DNA of 64,000 nt, taken from the NCBI RefSeq assembly GCF_018129405.1, contig NZ_JAFCLP010000022.1:82673-146672 (forward strand), given 5' to 3'. The notes beneath the pieces are model-generated. The model ran no database searches, was not told the DNA's origin, and saw nothing but the letters and a program-made list of their open reading frames with translations. Numbering within the stretch: position 1 is the stretch's first letter; the number at the start of each line of letters is the position of its first letter. Below, in pieces: positions 33,780 to 43,236 of this stretch. A program made the translations under genes and the position numbers. This DNA is from Bradyrhizobium iriomotense. GTDB lineage: Bacteria; Pseudomonadota; Alphaproteobacteria; Rhizobiales; Xanthobacteraceae.

Positions 33780-34549
33780 CGGAGGAGCCCTTCATCAGCC
33801 TGCGAGGCGTCCGAAAAGTCTATCGCAGCGGTGGCGCCGAGTTTCTCGCCGTGTCCGACGTCACCATGGACGTGCAGGAGGGTGAGCTGGTCTCGCTGGT
33901 CGGCCCCTCCGGCTGCGGCAAGACCACGGTGATGAAGATTTTGGCCGGCCTGCACGGCGCCGACGGCGGCACCGTCAGAATAGGCAACGCCAAAAGCCCG
34001 TTCGATCCGAGCCGCGACATCGGCATGGTGTTCCAGCAGGCGCTGCTCTTGAAGTGGCGGACCATTCTGGACAACGTGCTGCTGCCGGCCGAGATCGTGG
34101 GGCTGCCGATGAAAGCCGCGCGCGAGCGGGCGCGCGACCTGCTCAATCTCGTTGGCCTTGCCGGCTACGAGCAGAAATATCCGCAGCAGCTCTCGGGCGG
34201 CATGCAGCAGCGCACCGCCATCGCGCGCGCCTTCATCCACGATCCAAAACTGATCCTGATGGACGAGCCGTTCGGCGCACTGGACGCGCTGACACGCGAG
34301 CAGATGAATCTGGAGATGCTGCGGATCTGGCGCGAGAGCGGCAAGACCATCATCTTCGTCACGCATTCGATCCAGGAAGCGGTGTTCCTGTCCTCGCATT
34401 GCGCCGTGCTGACGGCGGGACCTGCGAAGATGGCCGATTATTTCCCGATCGACCTGCCCTTCCCGCGCGATCTCCCGCTGAAGACCACCGACGCCTTCGG
34501 CGCCTATGCAAGGCGGATCTACGCGAGGCTGGGCTTGGGTGCGACGTAA
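33776..34549 (+). CDS. ABC importer ATPase
   Basis: 257 residues. Walker [11 protein letters not shown] (near 42-51), Q-loop FQQALLL, signature [14 protein letters not shown], Walker [14 protein letters not shown] and the switch His in THSIQEA. It powers the permease at 30060 with the binding protein at 28225. The ATG overlapping the DapA-like stop is preferred; a start three codons earlier is possible. It closes the importer operon. Confidence 0.95.
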   Translation: MTEEPFISLRGVRKVYRSGGAEFLAVSDVTMDVQEGELVSLVGPSGCGKTTVMKILAGLHGADGGTVRIGNAKSPFDPSRDIGMVFQQALLLKWRTILDNVLLPAEIVGLPMKAARERARDLLNLVGLAGYEQKYPQQLSGGMQQRTAIARAFIHDPKLILMDEPFGALDALTREQMNLEMLRIWRESGKTIIFVTHSIQEAVFLSSHCAVLTAGPAKMADYFPIDLPFPRDLPLKTTDAFGAYARRIYARLGLGAT

Positions 34550-34569
34550 GACGCCACACGATCAGTCCC

Positions 34570-34659
34570 GTAGGGTGGGCAAAGCGCAAGCGTGCCCACC
34601 ATTGCACGTGATGCAAGGAATGGTGGGCACGGCGCAAACGCGCCTTTGCCCACCCTACG
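34570..34659. repeat. Interspersed inverted repeat, GTAGGGTGGGCAAAGCG family
   Basis: GTAGGGTGGGCAAAGCGCAA is mirrored by TTTGCCCACCCTAC, with CGTGCCCACCATT and AATGGTGGGCACG as inner arms. It closes the importer operon and could form its transcript end, convergent with the DctP gene. Confidence 0.8.
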
Positions 34660-34699
34660 AGAGCGAGGGCGCCGCCGAGACCGTCGCCCCCTCTTCCGC

Positions 34700-35788
34700 T
34701 CAGCCCTTGCGCATCTTGCTGAGCAGATAATTGTCGTAAAAATTCTCCGCGATCTGCGTGTAGAACAGCAGCTCCTTCATATAGGCGTCGTGGCTGTCCT
34801 TGGTGCGCTTGAACAGGTCGCTCTTGGCGGCGAGCTCGTTCAGATGCTCCTGGGTCGCGTTGTAGCAGGCCTCCAGCACCGGCTGCGGGAATGCCTTCAG
34901 CTCGGCGCCGTTGGCGATCAACCGCTTCAGCGCCGCCGGGTTCACGCTGTCGTACTTCTCCAGCATCCAGGCGCCGGCCGCAGAGCCGGCCTGATTGAGG
35001 ATCGCCTGGTACTGCTTGGGCAGCGAGGCCCACTTCTCGTCATTGACGATCATGTGCAGCATGGCGCCGCCTTCCCACCAGCCGGGGAAGTAATAGTATT
35101 TTGCGACCTTCTGGAAGCCGAGCTTCTCGTCGTCATAGGGACCGACGAATTCGGCGGCGTCGATCGAGCCCTTCTCCAGCGCCGAATAGACATCGCCGCC
35201 TGCGAGTTGCTGCGGGACGACACCGAGCCGCGCCAGCACATGGCCGCCCATGCCGGCGATGCGGAATTTGAGACCCTTGAGATCGTCGACGGTCTTGATC
35301 TCCTTGCGGAACCAGCCGCCCATCTGCGTGCCGGAATTGCCGCACAGGATGGCGTGCGCCTTGAACGGCTTCAGCGCCTCTTTGGTCAGGTCGGCGCCGC
35401 CGCCGAAATGCCACCAGGACTCCTGGTGGCGATGGTTCATGCCGAACGGCGCACCGGTGGCGTAAGCCAATGCCGGCTCCTTGCCGATGTAGAAATAGAG
35501 CGGGGTCTGCGCCATCTCGACCGAGGCGACGCTGACGGCATCGAGCGCCTGCAGGCCGGGGACGAGCTCACCGGCCGCAAACGTCTGGATCTGGAATTTG
35601 TTGTCGGTGGCCTCGGCGACATATTTCGCGAATGTCTGCGCCGTGCCGTAGATGGTGTCGAGCGACTTCGGGAAGCTCGAGGTCAGGCGCCATTTGATCT
35701 CGGGCTGCGACTGCGCAATCGCAGGTGCTGCAACCAGCGTCGTCGCGCCGGCGACCGCGCCGCCCTTGAGGAATGTACGGCGTTTCAT
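34700..35788 (-). CDS. TRAP transporter periplasmic binding protein (DctP family)
   Basis: 362 residues. Tat-type signal MKRRTFLKGGAVAGATT followed by the DctP fold, with KWRLTSSFPKSLDTIYG, LKFRIAGMGGHVLARLG and an Ala/Gly-rich ligand region. Tat export is seen in several DctP relatives of the TakP kind, which bind 2-oxo acids. No TRAP membrane subunits (DctQ/M) are adjacent, so it must share them from elsewhere. GGGAGAG precedes ATG 35788. Confidence 0.9.
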   Translation of the reverse strand: MKRRTFLKGGAVAGATTLVAAPAIAQSQPEIKWRLTSSFPKSLDTIYGTAQTFAKYVAEATDNKFQIQTFAAGELVPGLQALDAVSVASVEMAQTPLYFYIGKEPALAYATGAPFGMNHRHQESWWHFGGGADLTKEALKPFKAHAILCGNSGTQMGGWFRKEIKTVDDLKGLKFRIAGMGGHVLARLGVVPQQLAGGDVYSALEKGSIDAAEFVGPYDDEKLGFQKVAKYYYFPGWWEGGAMLHMIVNDEKWASLPKQYQAILNQAGSAAGAWMLEKYDSVNPAALKRLIANGAELKAFPQPVLEACYNATQEHLNELAAKSDLFKRTKDSHDAYMKELLFYTQIAENFYDNYLLSKMRKG

Positions 35789-35956
35789 GATGGGGTCTCT
35801 CCCTTAAGTAAGCTTCAAATGAACTGGCTTGCGGCCACGGTCTTCGCGGACCGTTTGCCTGTTCCTGGAGCCGAGTTCAAGCTGGCAGATGGCCGCTTTA
35901 GAGCAGACCTGCAGCCCGGATTTCGCTTTCGCTTGATCCGGCCTGCGAAGCTGTCG

Positions 35957-36214
35957 CTAAAGCAGCTTCGCGCTCACGAACAGTGCGCGCACGGCGTTGG
36001 TCGCCTGCACCGCCAGCATGGCATTGCCGGCCGCGCCTTCGAGGGCCGCGACGGCGTCCTCGTGCAGCGAGCGGAATTCCATCCACTCGACCGATTTGAA
36101 ATTGGTCAGGAATTGATAGGCCTGCCCGACGGTCGCAATCGCCAGCGTGTCACCGTTCAGCTTGATCTTGAACGTGGTGCGCAGCGGGGTTTCGGAGCTT
36201 GCTGGATCACTCAT
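35957..36214 (-). CDS. DUF982 small protein
   Basis: 85 residues. DUF982 proteins are short rhizobial proteins of unknown function, often present in many copies; this one keeps the core (TLAIATVGQAYQFLTNF, then EFRSLHEDAVAALEG). No signal or membrane segment. The upstream ribosome site is weak. Downstream it meets a decayed repeat and the DctP promoter region. Confidence 0.8.
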   Translation of the reverse strand: MSDPASSETPLRTTFKIKLNGDTLAIATVGQAYQFLTNFKSVEWMEFRSLHEDAVAALEGAAGNAMLAVQATNAVRALFVSAKLL

Positions 36215-36280
36215 GGGCTGCTTCTGGACGATGACGGCTTAACGAAGGGGAAACGGCAGCCCCGCCGCACCTAGCAAATA

Positions 36281-37300
36281 TCAGGAGGCGGTGCTGGCGC
36301 GCTGCGAGGCGGTCGCCGATCCGCTCAGGCTGGGCACCACGACCAGGCGGTTGAACTCGCCATTGTCCCAGGCTTTCAGGAAGCGATCATAGTCCTTGAT
36401 CGAGACGCAGCCGTTGGAATCGCCGCGCGGCCCGAGCATATAATTGTGGGTGAGCAGGCCGACGCGGCCGAGCGCGCTGGTCCCATCGGTCGGGGTCAGG
36501 CGCAGCGCGCGGACGCCGTGGAACAGCTTTTCGCGCGGCTTCAGATCATAGGTCGCCGGCGGGGTCGCACCGACCATGCGCTGGTCGACATGCTGGGGGT
36601 CGTCCATCAGCGCGCCCATGCCCGAATGCGCTTCCAGCGCGACGCCGCTCGGCAGGTACAGCGCCTTGGCCGAGATGTCGTAGACCGCCGTGCGCGAATC
36701 ATAGCCGAGCGCGGCGAGGTCCGGCGCCTTGGTCAGCAGGCCGTCGCCGGGGGTCAGGGAGGCCAGCCTGATCTTGTCGGTGAATTTTTCGAAGAAGTTG
36801 CGGTTGTCGACCCTGGGATTGGCCTCGGCATAGGCCTGGCTCGAGGCGATCTGAGTCGAGAAGTCCGCCTGGACCGGGCGCGAGCGCGGCATCGGGACGG
36901 CATCGGCATGCTGCGCCGGTCGCGGCTCGTCGACTGCGGTCCGGTCGTCATCGGTCAGGGTCGAGCGCCACTCGTCGCCCTGAAGCTTCTGGGCGAGCAT
37001 CGCCTTGGCGTCGCGCAGCTTGAGCTGGACCGCGTCCATGGCGGAGCGCTCCAGCGTCCGCAGGCCGAACTGGCGGGCGGGCGGATTGCCCGACGCCGAC
37101 GCGAAACGGTCCTCGAACGACGGGGTATTGGCCGGCGGCAGGGCGGCGGTGACCAGCGGAGTCGAATCGCCGAGATCGGCGACCCAGGCGGCAGCGCCCA
37201 GCGCCAACGCGACGGCGGCCAAAGACAGCAGTAGCGTCTCGGCTCGCCCAATACGGCGGCGCGACAACAGCCTCTCGGCGTGCGCTACGTCGGAAACCAT
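36281..37300 (-). CDS. Membrane-anchored YkuD-like (DUF2778) L,D-transpeptidase
   Basis: 339 residues. One N-terminal transmembrane helix (~25-43), a long linker with Pro/Arg-rich part (~90-160), then a DUF2778/Tlde1-like catalytic region: LLTHNYMLGPRGDSNGCVSI (His and Cys; read in outline) near 290-310. Such enzymes act on peptidoglycan from the periplasm; in some bacteria the domain is a type VI effector, but no T6SS genes are near and the membrane anchor argues for a housekeeping role. MVSDVAHAE at 37300 follows GGGGA; the longer frame to 37378 is rejected. Confidence 0.8.
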   Translation of the reverse strand: MVSDVAHAERLLSRRRIGRAETLLLSLAAVALALGAAAWVADLGDSTPLVTAALPPANTPSFEDRFASASGNPPARQFGLRTLERSAMDAVQLKLRDAKAMLAQKLQGDEWRSTLTDDDRTAVDEPRPAQHADAVPMPRSRPVQADFSTQIASSQAYAEANPRVDNRNFFEKFTDKIRLASLTPGDGLLTKAPDLAALGYDSRTAVYDISAKALYLPSGVALEAHSGMGALMDDPQHVDQRMVGATPPATYDLKPREKLFHGVRALRLTPTDGTSALGRVGLLTHNYMLGPRGDSNGCVSIKDYDRFLKAWDNGEFNRLVVVPSLSGSATASQRASTAS

Positions 37301-37424
37301 CAGATCCCCAAATCGACCCCCGGGGGACCCAACCCCCACCCGGAGAGACTCTATACCAGCTACCACATTGGGAGCCAAAAGTTAGGCATAATCGCGGCCG
37401 GTAAAGCACCCTCGGGGGTATCCA

Positions 37425-37865
37425 ATGACCGATACTTTCGACCTAGAACGGTTTGTCCAGGCCCAAAACCCGGTTTTTCGCGACGTCGAGGGGGAGCTGG
37501 CCCGGGGCCGGAAGCAGAGCCACTGGATGTGGTTCGTTTTCCCGCAGATCGCCGGCCTTGGCTTCAGCGCCATGTCGCAGCGCTATGCCATCGGCTCGCG
37601 CGCGGAGGCCGTGGCCTACCTCGCCCACCCCGTCCTGGGCCCGCGCCTGATCGCATGCACGCGGCTCGTGCTCGCCGTCGAAGGACGGACCATCAACGCG
37701 ATCCTCGGCGCGCCCGATGACACAAAATTCCGTTCGTCGATGACGCTGTTCGGCGCGGTGTCCGACGAGCCCGTCTTCGATCAGGCGCTCGCTCGGTATT
37801 TCGCCGGCCAGCGCGACGGCGCGACGCTGGAGATCCTCGCCAAGCTCGATCAGACGCCGCGCTAG
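37425..37865 (+). CDS. DUF1810 protein
   Basis: 146 residues. Family marks are QSHWMWFVFPQIAGLGFS near 32-49 and a helical rest (FRSSMTLFGAVS). DUF1810 proteins are small cytoplasmic proteins related in structure to NADAR-type ADP-ribose hydrolase folds; their activity is not settled. GGGGG lies six bases before ATG. Divergent from the YkuD-like gene across ~124 bp. Confidence 0.85.
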   Translation: MTDTFDLERFVQAQNPVFRDVEGELARGRKQSHWMWFVFPQIAGLGFSAMSQRYAIGSRAEAVAYLAHPVLGPRLIACTRLVLAVEGRTINAILGAPDDTKFRSSMTLFGAVSDEPVFDQALARYFAGQRDGATLEILAKLDQTPR

Positions 37866-37995
37866 CGCGACTCCCTCGTTCGGACGAATGGACGCATGCA
37901 GGCATGCCGGCCGTCAGCGTAAACCGCGGATTAACGCCGGCTGCCTATCGTTCGGGCAAAATAATTCTCCTCCCGCGCCAATTGCCGGACTGGCC

Positions 37996-40077
37996 ATGAA
38001 AATCGGTACGCTCCTGACCACCGCCATCGTCTCGCTCTCGACCGTGGGCGGCGGCCTCGCCGTCTACGTCGCCGCGACGAAGTACCAGACGATGGAGCGC
38101 ATCACCGAGGCGCAGGGGCGGCTCGCGATCGTCCGCGCCGTCAGCGACATCCCGCGCTATCTCAATCCCGAACGCGGCTTTTCCACCAACATCCTCTACG
38201 GGCCTGCCACCATCGACCCCGCGCTGCTTGTCGAGCAGGACAAGCTGCGCAAGCAGACCGACGGCGCCCGCGACAAGATGAATGCGCTGCGCAAGGAACT
38301 GCCCGGCCCGTTCGACGACGGCACCACCATCGGCAGCAACATCGACGGCATCAATGCGAAGTTCACGGCGCTGCGCGAGGCGATCGACAAGGCGTTGGCC
38401 GGACCGGCCGAGGCGCGCAAGGACGCCGCCAAGAAGATCGTCGCCGACAATGCCATGCTCAACGGCGGCGTGACCGCGCTGCTCAACGAGCAGGTCCGCC
38501 GCATGGCGATCCTCAACGGCGACGCCTACCGGCAGGCCAGCTACGCCAACATCGCGATGACGCTGCGCGACGTCGGCGGCTTCAACTCCAGCCTGCACAA
38601 GAACCTCGTCGGCGGCAAGAAGCCGGCGACCGACGCCGAGAAGGCGGACATCGGCCGCTCGCAGGGCCGCAACGACCAGATCGTGATGTCGCTGCTGGAA
38701 TTGCGCGGCAATCCGGCAACCCCGACGAACGTCGCCGCTGCGCTGGACAAGTTCAACGCGATCTATGTCGAGGAGTTCGGCCGCGAGCTCAAGCTGGTCA
38801 AGGACGGAGCGGTCAGCGGCAAGTACGAACACGACATGGACACCTATTACGCCGCCACGCAGCGCGGCCTCAGCACCATCATCGAGGTTCGTGACGCCTT
38901 CTACGACAACGCCGAGCAGGTTCTCGCCGGCGCCTCGTCGGCCGCGCGCACCAGCTTCATCATCGCCCTCCTCGGCCTTGCCGCCGTGCTGATTGCGAGC
39001 ATCGGCCTCGTCGTAACGGTCCGCCGCCGCGTCTGCGCCCCGATCGTCAATTTGACGACGCGGATGTCGCGGCTGGCTGATGGCGAGGTTGCGGAAGCCA
39101 TTCCGGGCGCCGAACGCTCCGACGAGATCGGGGCGATGGCCGCAGCCGTCCAGGTGTTCAAGGACAACATGATCCGGGCCGAGCGGCTCGCGGCCGAGAA
39201 GCAGGCCGAGAACGACGGCAAGATGCGCCGCGCCCAGGCGCTCGACGAGCTCACCCGCGCGTTCGAGGCCAAGGTCACCGAGCTCGTCGGCGGCCTGTCC
39301 CGGGCGTCCTCCACCATGGAGAGCACGGCGCAATCGATGACCTCGACCGCGGCCCAGACCAACAGCCAGGCCGCGGTCGTCGCCGCCGCCTCCGAGCAGA
39401 CTTCGACCAACGTGCAGACGGTTGCGAGCGCGACCGAGGAGCTCACCTCCTCGATCACCGAGATCGGCCGTCAGGTCGCGCAAAGCACCGAGATTGCGGC
39501 CCGCGCCGTCGACAATGCCCGCCGCACCGGCGACACCGCACGCGCGCTCGCCGAGGGCGCCCAAAAGATCGGCGACGTCGTCACGCTGATCCAGAGCATC
39601 GCCGAGCAGACGAATTTGCTGGCTCTGAACGCGACCATCGAGGCCGCCCGCGCCGGCGATGCCGGCCGCGGCTTTGCCGTGGTCGCCTCCGAAGTGAAAT
39701 CGCTGGCGGGCCAGACCGCCAAGGCCACGACCGAGATCTCCGAGCAGATCACCGCGATCCAGACCGCGAGCGACGAGACCGTGGCCGCGATCCGCAACGT
39801 CGCCGACGTCATCGCCGAGATCGACCAGATCGGCACCGCCATTGCCGCCGCGATCGAGGAGCAGGGTTCGGCCACCAAGGAGATCGCCCGCAGCGTCCAG
39901 GAAGCCGCCCGCGGCACCCAGGAGGTCAACACCAACATTTCAGGCGTGCAGCGCGCCGCCGACGACACCGGAGCTGCCGCCAGGGAAGTACTGGGCGCGG
40001 CCGAGCAGCTCTCGACCCAGTCGCTCGATCTCGCCGGTCAGTTCGACCGCTTCCTCGGCGAGGTCAGGGCCGCGTAG
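37996..40077 (+). CDS. Methyl-accepting chemotaxis protein
   Basis: 693 residues. TM1 at ~7-27, a large periplasmic helical sensor region, TM2 at ~318-342, then HAMP (PIVNLTTRMSRLADGE), a coiled coil, and a C-terminal signalling domain with the conserved hairpin (AEQTNLLALNATIEAARAG) contacting CheA/CheW. It senses an unknown ligand in the periplasm. MKIGTLL at 37996 is the start; a longer frame (37888) adds an unlikely Cys/Arg-rich stretch. Not adjacent to other chemotaxis genes. Confidence 0.95.
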   Translation: MKIGTLLTTAIVSLSTVGGGLAVYVAATKYQTMERITEAQGRLAIVRAVSDIPRYLNPERGFSTNILYGPATIDPALLVEQDKLRKQTDGARDKMNALRKELPGPFDDGTTIGSNIDGINAKFTALREAIDKALAGPAEARKDAAKKIVADNAMLNGGVTALLNEQVRRMAILNGDAYRQASYANIAMTLRDVGGFNSSLHKNLVGGKKPATDAEKADIGRSQGRNDQIVMSLLELRGNPATPTNVAAALDKFNAIYVEEFGRELKLVKDGAVSGKYEHDMDTYYAATQRGLSTIIEVRDAFYDNAEQVLAGASSAARTSFIIALLGLAAVLIASIGLVVTVRRRVCAPIVNLTTRMSRLADGEVAEAIPGAERSDEIGAMAAAVQVFKDNMIRAERLAAEKQAENDGKMRRAQALDELTRAFEAKVTELVGGLSRASSTMESTAQSMTSTAAQTNSQAAVVAAASEQTSTNVQTVASATEELTSSITEIGRQVAQSTEIAARAVDNARRTGDTARALAEGAQKIGDVVTLIQSIAEQTNLLALNATIEAARAGDAGRGFAVVASEVKSLAGQTAKATTEISEQITAIQTASDETVAAIRNVADVIAEIDQIGTAIAAAIEEQGSATKEIARSVQEAARGTQEVNTNISGVQRAADDTGAAAREVLGAAEQLSTQSLDLAGQFDRFLGEVRAA

Positions 40078-40088
40078 GCGCTGCGATC

Positions 40089-40174
40089 GTAGCCCGGATG
40101 GAGCGCAGCGCAATCCGGGACGGTGCCGTTGACGCGAGAGACCCCGGATTACGCTTTCGCTCCATCCGGGCTAC
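40089..40174. repeat. REP pair, subtype B
   Basis: Inverted pair starting GTAGCCCGGATGGAGCG and ending in its complement, between the chemoreceptor and the convergent flavin reductase gene. Same subtype as the RAYT-associated elements at 53.3 kb. Confidence 0.85.
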
Positions 40175-40181
40175 GGGACAA

Positions 40182-40772
40182 TCAATACGGCGGCGCCTTG
40201 CGCGCCCGCTGCGCTTTCGCCGCCTCGATCCACCAGGCGAGATCATCCGCAAAGCGCGGGAACGCGCGTTCCAGCGCCTTGCCACCCTCGCCGATCGGCT
40301 CGGCGTCCGCCGACAATGTCTGCGCGATCGGGCCGACGCCGATCGTGCTCGACACCACCACCATGCCCATCTCCGACAGCGTGCCGTGCCAGGCGGTCGC
40401 CGCCCGCGCGCCCGAGAAGCGGCCGGCGGAATAGCTCACGATCGCGGCCGGGCGCCAGAACCATTCTTCGAGGAAATGGTCGGTCAGGTTTTTCAATCCG
40501 GGCTGAATGCCCCAATTGTATTCGCCGGTGACGAAGACGAAGCCGTCGGCGCCGCGAATCTGCCCGGCCAGCTTCTCCAGCGCCTCCGGCGCTGTGCCCT
40601 TGGGATATTCCTTGTACATGCGGTCGAGCATCGGCAGGCCGACGGCCTTGGCGTCGATGAACTCGACCTCTTCCCCGCGGCCGCGGAGTCGATCGATGAC
40701 GAAATTCGCAAGGCGGATGCCCATGCGGTCGGAACGGTAGGAACCGTAAAGAACGAGGATGCGATTGCTCAT
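40182..40772 (-). CDS. NADPH-dependent FMN reductase family protein
   Basis: 196 residues of flavodoxin-like fold. N-terminal phosphate loop LVLYGSYRSDRMG binds the FMN phosphate, GADGFVFVTGEYNWGIQPGLK (outline) contacts the ring. Such enzymes reduce flavins or quinones with NADPH in the cytoplasm. ATG 40772 is preferred over TTG 40781. Convergent with the chemoreceptor across a REP pair. Precise acceptor unknown. Confidence 0.85.
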   Translation of the reverse strand: MSNRILVLYGSYRSDRMGIRLANFVIDRLRGRGEEVEFIDAKAVGLPMLDRMYKEYPKGTAPEALEKLAGQIRGADGFVFVTGEYNWGIQPGLKNLTDHFLEEWFWRPAAIVSYSAGRFSGARAATAWHGTLSEMGMVVVSSTIGVGPIAQTLSADAEPIGEGGKALERAFPRFADDLAWWIEAAKAQRARKAPPY

Positions 40773-40820
40773 GGCCGGCAAGCTAGCACGAAAGCAGGCG
40801 GCGCGCCCGATCGATTTGTC

Positions 40821-40930
40821 GCGCTAAAGCGCGACGAGATTTGGATGAATCATTATCGCACTTTAGGTCGTTGTTTGCGCATGATCTTTTCGGAAAACCG
40901 CTTCGCACTTTTCCGGATCATGCTTTAGCG
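40821..40930. repeat. Interspersed inverted repeat, GCGCTAAAGC...GCTTTAGCG family
   Basis: GCTAAAGCGCGA pairs with the closing GCTTTAGCG. Inner arms GCATGATC and GATCATGC flank a hairpin TTTTCGGAAAACCG. It lies between the flavin-reductase start and the AraC gene and covers the AraC stop codon (40925), so the gene ends inside the repeat. Confidence 0.75.
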
Positions 40931-41872
40931 CCCGCGGCCGCGGTCGAGCGTTTGCGACGGCGTCTCGCCGAATTGATCGCGGTAGCTTCTGGAGAAATCG
41001 CTGAGGTGCCAGAAGCCGAAGGCGAGCGCGACAGCCTTGACGCTGTCCGCGCCGGCGAGCAGCCGCTGACGCACCAGCCAGAGCCGGCGCAGGCGCAAAT
41101 AACGGTGCAGGCTCATGCCGCGATGGCGGCGGACGACGTCGTGCATGGTGCGCACGGACAGGCCGAGCTTGCGTGCGATCTCTTCGCTGTAGATCGGCTG
41201 CGAGAGATCCTCGGACAGCAGCGCGCGGATGTCCTGGAACATCTTGAACTGCCGCCCGTCGTTCGGCCGCACTGTCCATCGCGCGGCGACCAGGTTGGCG
41301 AACACGGTGTCGACCGCGCCGAACAGGGACTCCTTCATCGCCGTCCCCTTCAACGGCACCTCGGCGGGATCGGTCGGCTCGGACGCGGCCGCCACCACCT
41401 CCCGGACCACCTTCCGCAGCCGGAGCAGCGCCGGCATGCTGGTCTCGAATATCTTGAAGCTGGACTGCGTCTCGGGCCAGCCGCGATCCTTCACCTCGGG
41501 ACGAAACACGACCGAGCCGATCTGTCTCTGCACTTCCTCGATGGTGTTGTAGGCCGCGCCGCTGCTGCCGATGACCACGACCGCGCGGTCGCGCTGCGCG
41601 CCATTGAAGCGAATAGGAACTTCGAGATCGTCCATCGCGAAACCGACCGCCGTGCAGTCGGCAACCAGCTGCGCGTCCACCACGCGCGGAAACGTCCGCG
41701 TCACGTTCACGTCGCAGCCCGGCAGGCTCAAGATCACCTGCTCGGTCGCAATCCGTCGCACGAACGGCGTAAACTCGATGTTCAATCCGCGTATCGAACT
41801 GCGAAACTCGTCGACATCGGAGAAGCGAAATATCTTTGGCGCCAATCCTGGCGCATCATCATTGTTGCTCAT
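40925..41872 (-). CDS. AraC family transcriptional regulator
   Basis: 315 residues. N-terminal ~200-residue sensor domain of AraC_binding_2 type and C-terminal double helix-turn-helix (EEIARKLGLSVRTMHDVVRR, then VKAVALAFGFWHLSDFSRSY with FGETP). Target and effector unknown. MSNNDD at 41872 is chosen because the longer frame from 41956 adds an Arg/Cys-rich stretch. Its stop lies inside an interspersed repeat, so the last residues (RGRGR) may derive from that insertion. Confidence 0.85.
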   Translation of the reverse strand: MSNNDDAPGLAPKIFRFSDVDEFRSSIRGLNIEFTPFVRRIATEQVILSLPGCDVNVTRTFPRVVDAQLVADCTAVGFAMDDLEVPIRFNGAQRDRAVVVIGSSGAAYNTIEEVQRQIGSVVFRPEVKDRGWPETQSSFKIFETSMPALLRLRKVVREVVAAASEPTDPAEVPLKGTAMKESLFGAVDTVFANLVAARWTVRPNDGRQFKMFQDIRALLSEDLSQPIYSEEIARKLGLSVRTMHDVVRRHRGMSLHRYLRLRRLWLVRQRLLAGADSVKAVALAFGFWHLSDFSRSYRDQFGETPSQTLDRGRGR

Positions 41873-42220
41873 GACAAATGAAAAACCGCGCCGGAAAATG
41901 ACGCGTAGCCGGCAATCATGCCGATCTGGATTCCCCCTTTCCGTGGCGCCCGACAAACCGAATGAATCATCCTAGCCCGTCTCGGCCAATTGGCGAGGGT
42001 CCAATGCAAAGGACAAGCTGACGGTTCGCGTCCTGCCGAATTTCGATAGCGTTTCCAGCAAGCGGTGCAGAGATACCCAACGGTACCTCGCCTCGGTGGA
42101 AGCTATTTGGATTCAGGCTGCTGCCATGATGGCGAAGCCGCCTGCTAAGGCCATGTCGAAATGCCCGCCACCGAGCGACAGGCCGCAGCAAGGCGGCGAC
42201 GAGGGGGGCGCCGCGCGGTT
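41873..42220. other. Intergenic stretch, no gene recognised
   Basis: 348 bp upstream of the AraC gene and beyond the end of the small protein at 42221. I see only short open frames in unlikely composition and no repeat of the window's families. It presumably contains the AraC promoter near 41880-41960, but no box is clear. Confidence 0.4.
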
Positions 42221-42424
42221 CTAATGCGTAGCGCGGTATTTGGCGCGGCGGGGAATCGAGTTGCACGCCAGCCCGTCGGCCAGCAGCTTCATGTCCTCGC
42301 GTTTGCCGCTTCGGATCAGTCGCCCAAACTCGTCGGATGTGAAGGGAAGATTGGGATCATCATCGATTGGACGCCGCACTCGCGGGCCGAACAACCGTCG
42401 CACCAGGCTAGCCAGCCGCCGCAT
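42221..42424 (-). CDS. Small basic hypothetical protein
   Basis: 67 residues (MRRLASLVRRLFGPRVRR). Very Arg-rich at both ends; the middle has a short acidic patch (PIDDDPNLPFTSDEF). GAGGGA lies about six bases before ATG 42424, which supports translation. No family is recognised; the basic character fits a nucleic-acid-binding or inner-membrane-associated peptide, but this is inference. Confidence 0.55.
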   Translation of the reverse strand: MRRLASLVRRLFGPRVRRPIDDDPNLPFTSDEFGRLIRSGKREDMKLLADGLACNSIPRRAKYRATH

Positions 42425-42558
42425 ATCAATTCCCTCGCGCCAGCAACAAACCTTTCAGTCCGGATATTGTTCCTCCCGCACGTTCGAGATTGCAAGAGCT
42501 TGCTGACGACTCCGCACCAAAAAAATTTTCGCCGGAGAACAATCTCCTCTTTGTCGTG

Positions 42559-43236
42559 CTAGTCGGCAAAACCCACGTAACGCACGAACTCATCGTTGTG
42601 TTCGCGGTCCGAGCGAACCCCGTTCGCGGCAAAGCCGTCGTCGGGATAGCCCATGGCGACGCAGGTCATGATGACCTCGTCCTCCGGGATATCAGCGACC
42701 TCGCGCACGATGTCGGAGCGCATGATGCCCTGCCCGTTGATGACCGAGCCGAGCCCGCGGTCCCACGCCGCAAGCACGATACCGTAGCAGAGCGCGCCGA
42801 GATCGAAATGGCAGACCGCGCCGGGATCGAGCACGCGGTCATAGGTGAGCACCAGCGAAACCGGCGCGTCGAACTGGCGGAAGCCGCGCAGCACCCAGTC
42901 CTGGCGCATCGGCTTGTCGTCGCGCGCAATCCCCATCGCACCGAACAGCTTCTTGGCGATGTCGACCTGCCGCGTGCGATGCACGCCCTGATACTCGCCG
43001 TGGCTGACGATGTCGCGCTTGACCTTGGCGCCACCGACCATCTCCTCCATGTTGCGGCGGCGTACTTCTTCGAGCGGCGCGCCCGCAAGCACATGAACGT
43101 GCCAGGGCTGGGTGTTCATCGACGACGGCGCGCGCTTCGCGCTCTCGATGATCGCCTCGATCACCGCGCGCGGCACCGGCTCGTTCCTGAAACCGCGCAC
43201 GCTGCGGCGCGACTGGACCAACGTCTCGAATTCCAC
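42559..43236 (-). CDS. Nitroreductase family protein
   Basis: 225 residues. FMN-binding fold with RRSVRGFRNEPVPRAVI (near 10-26) and PSSMNTQPWHVHVL near 37-50, which are family-typical, and GIVLAAWDRGLGSVINGQ near 151-168. Reduces nitro-compounds or quinones with NAD(P)H in the cytoplasm. GTG 43236 has GGAGG ~10 bases upstream. Not in an obvious operon. Substrate unknown. Confidence 0.9.
   Translation of the reverse strand: MEFETLVQSRRSVRGFRNEPVPRAVIEAIIESAKRAPSSMNTQPWHVHVLAGAPLEEVRRRNMEEMVGGAKVKRDIVSHGEYQGVHRTRQVDIAKKLFGAMGIARDDKPMRQDWVLRGFRQFDAPVSLVLTYDRVLDPGAVCHFDLGALCYGIVLAAWDRGLGSVINGQGIMRSDIVREVADIPEDEVIMTCVAMGYPDDGFAANGVRSDREHNDEFVRYVGFAD

Noticed and set aside
41967-42266. 99-residue minus-strand frame
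   Set aside because: It has no ribosome site, unlikely composition and overlaps the better-supported small gene at 42221.
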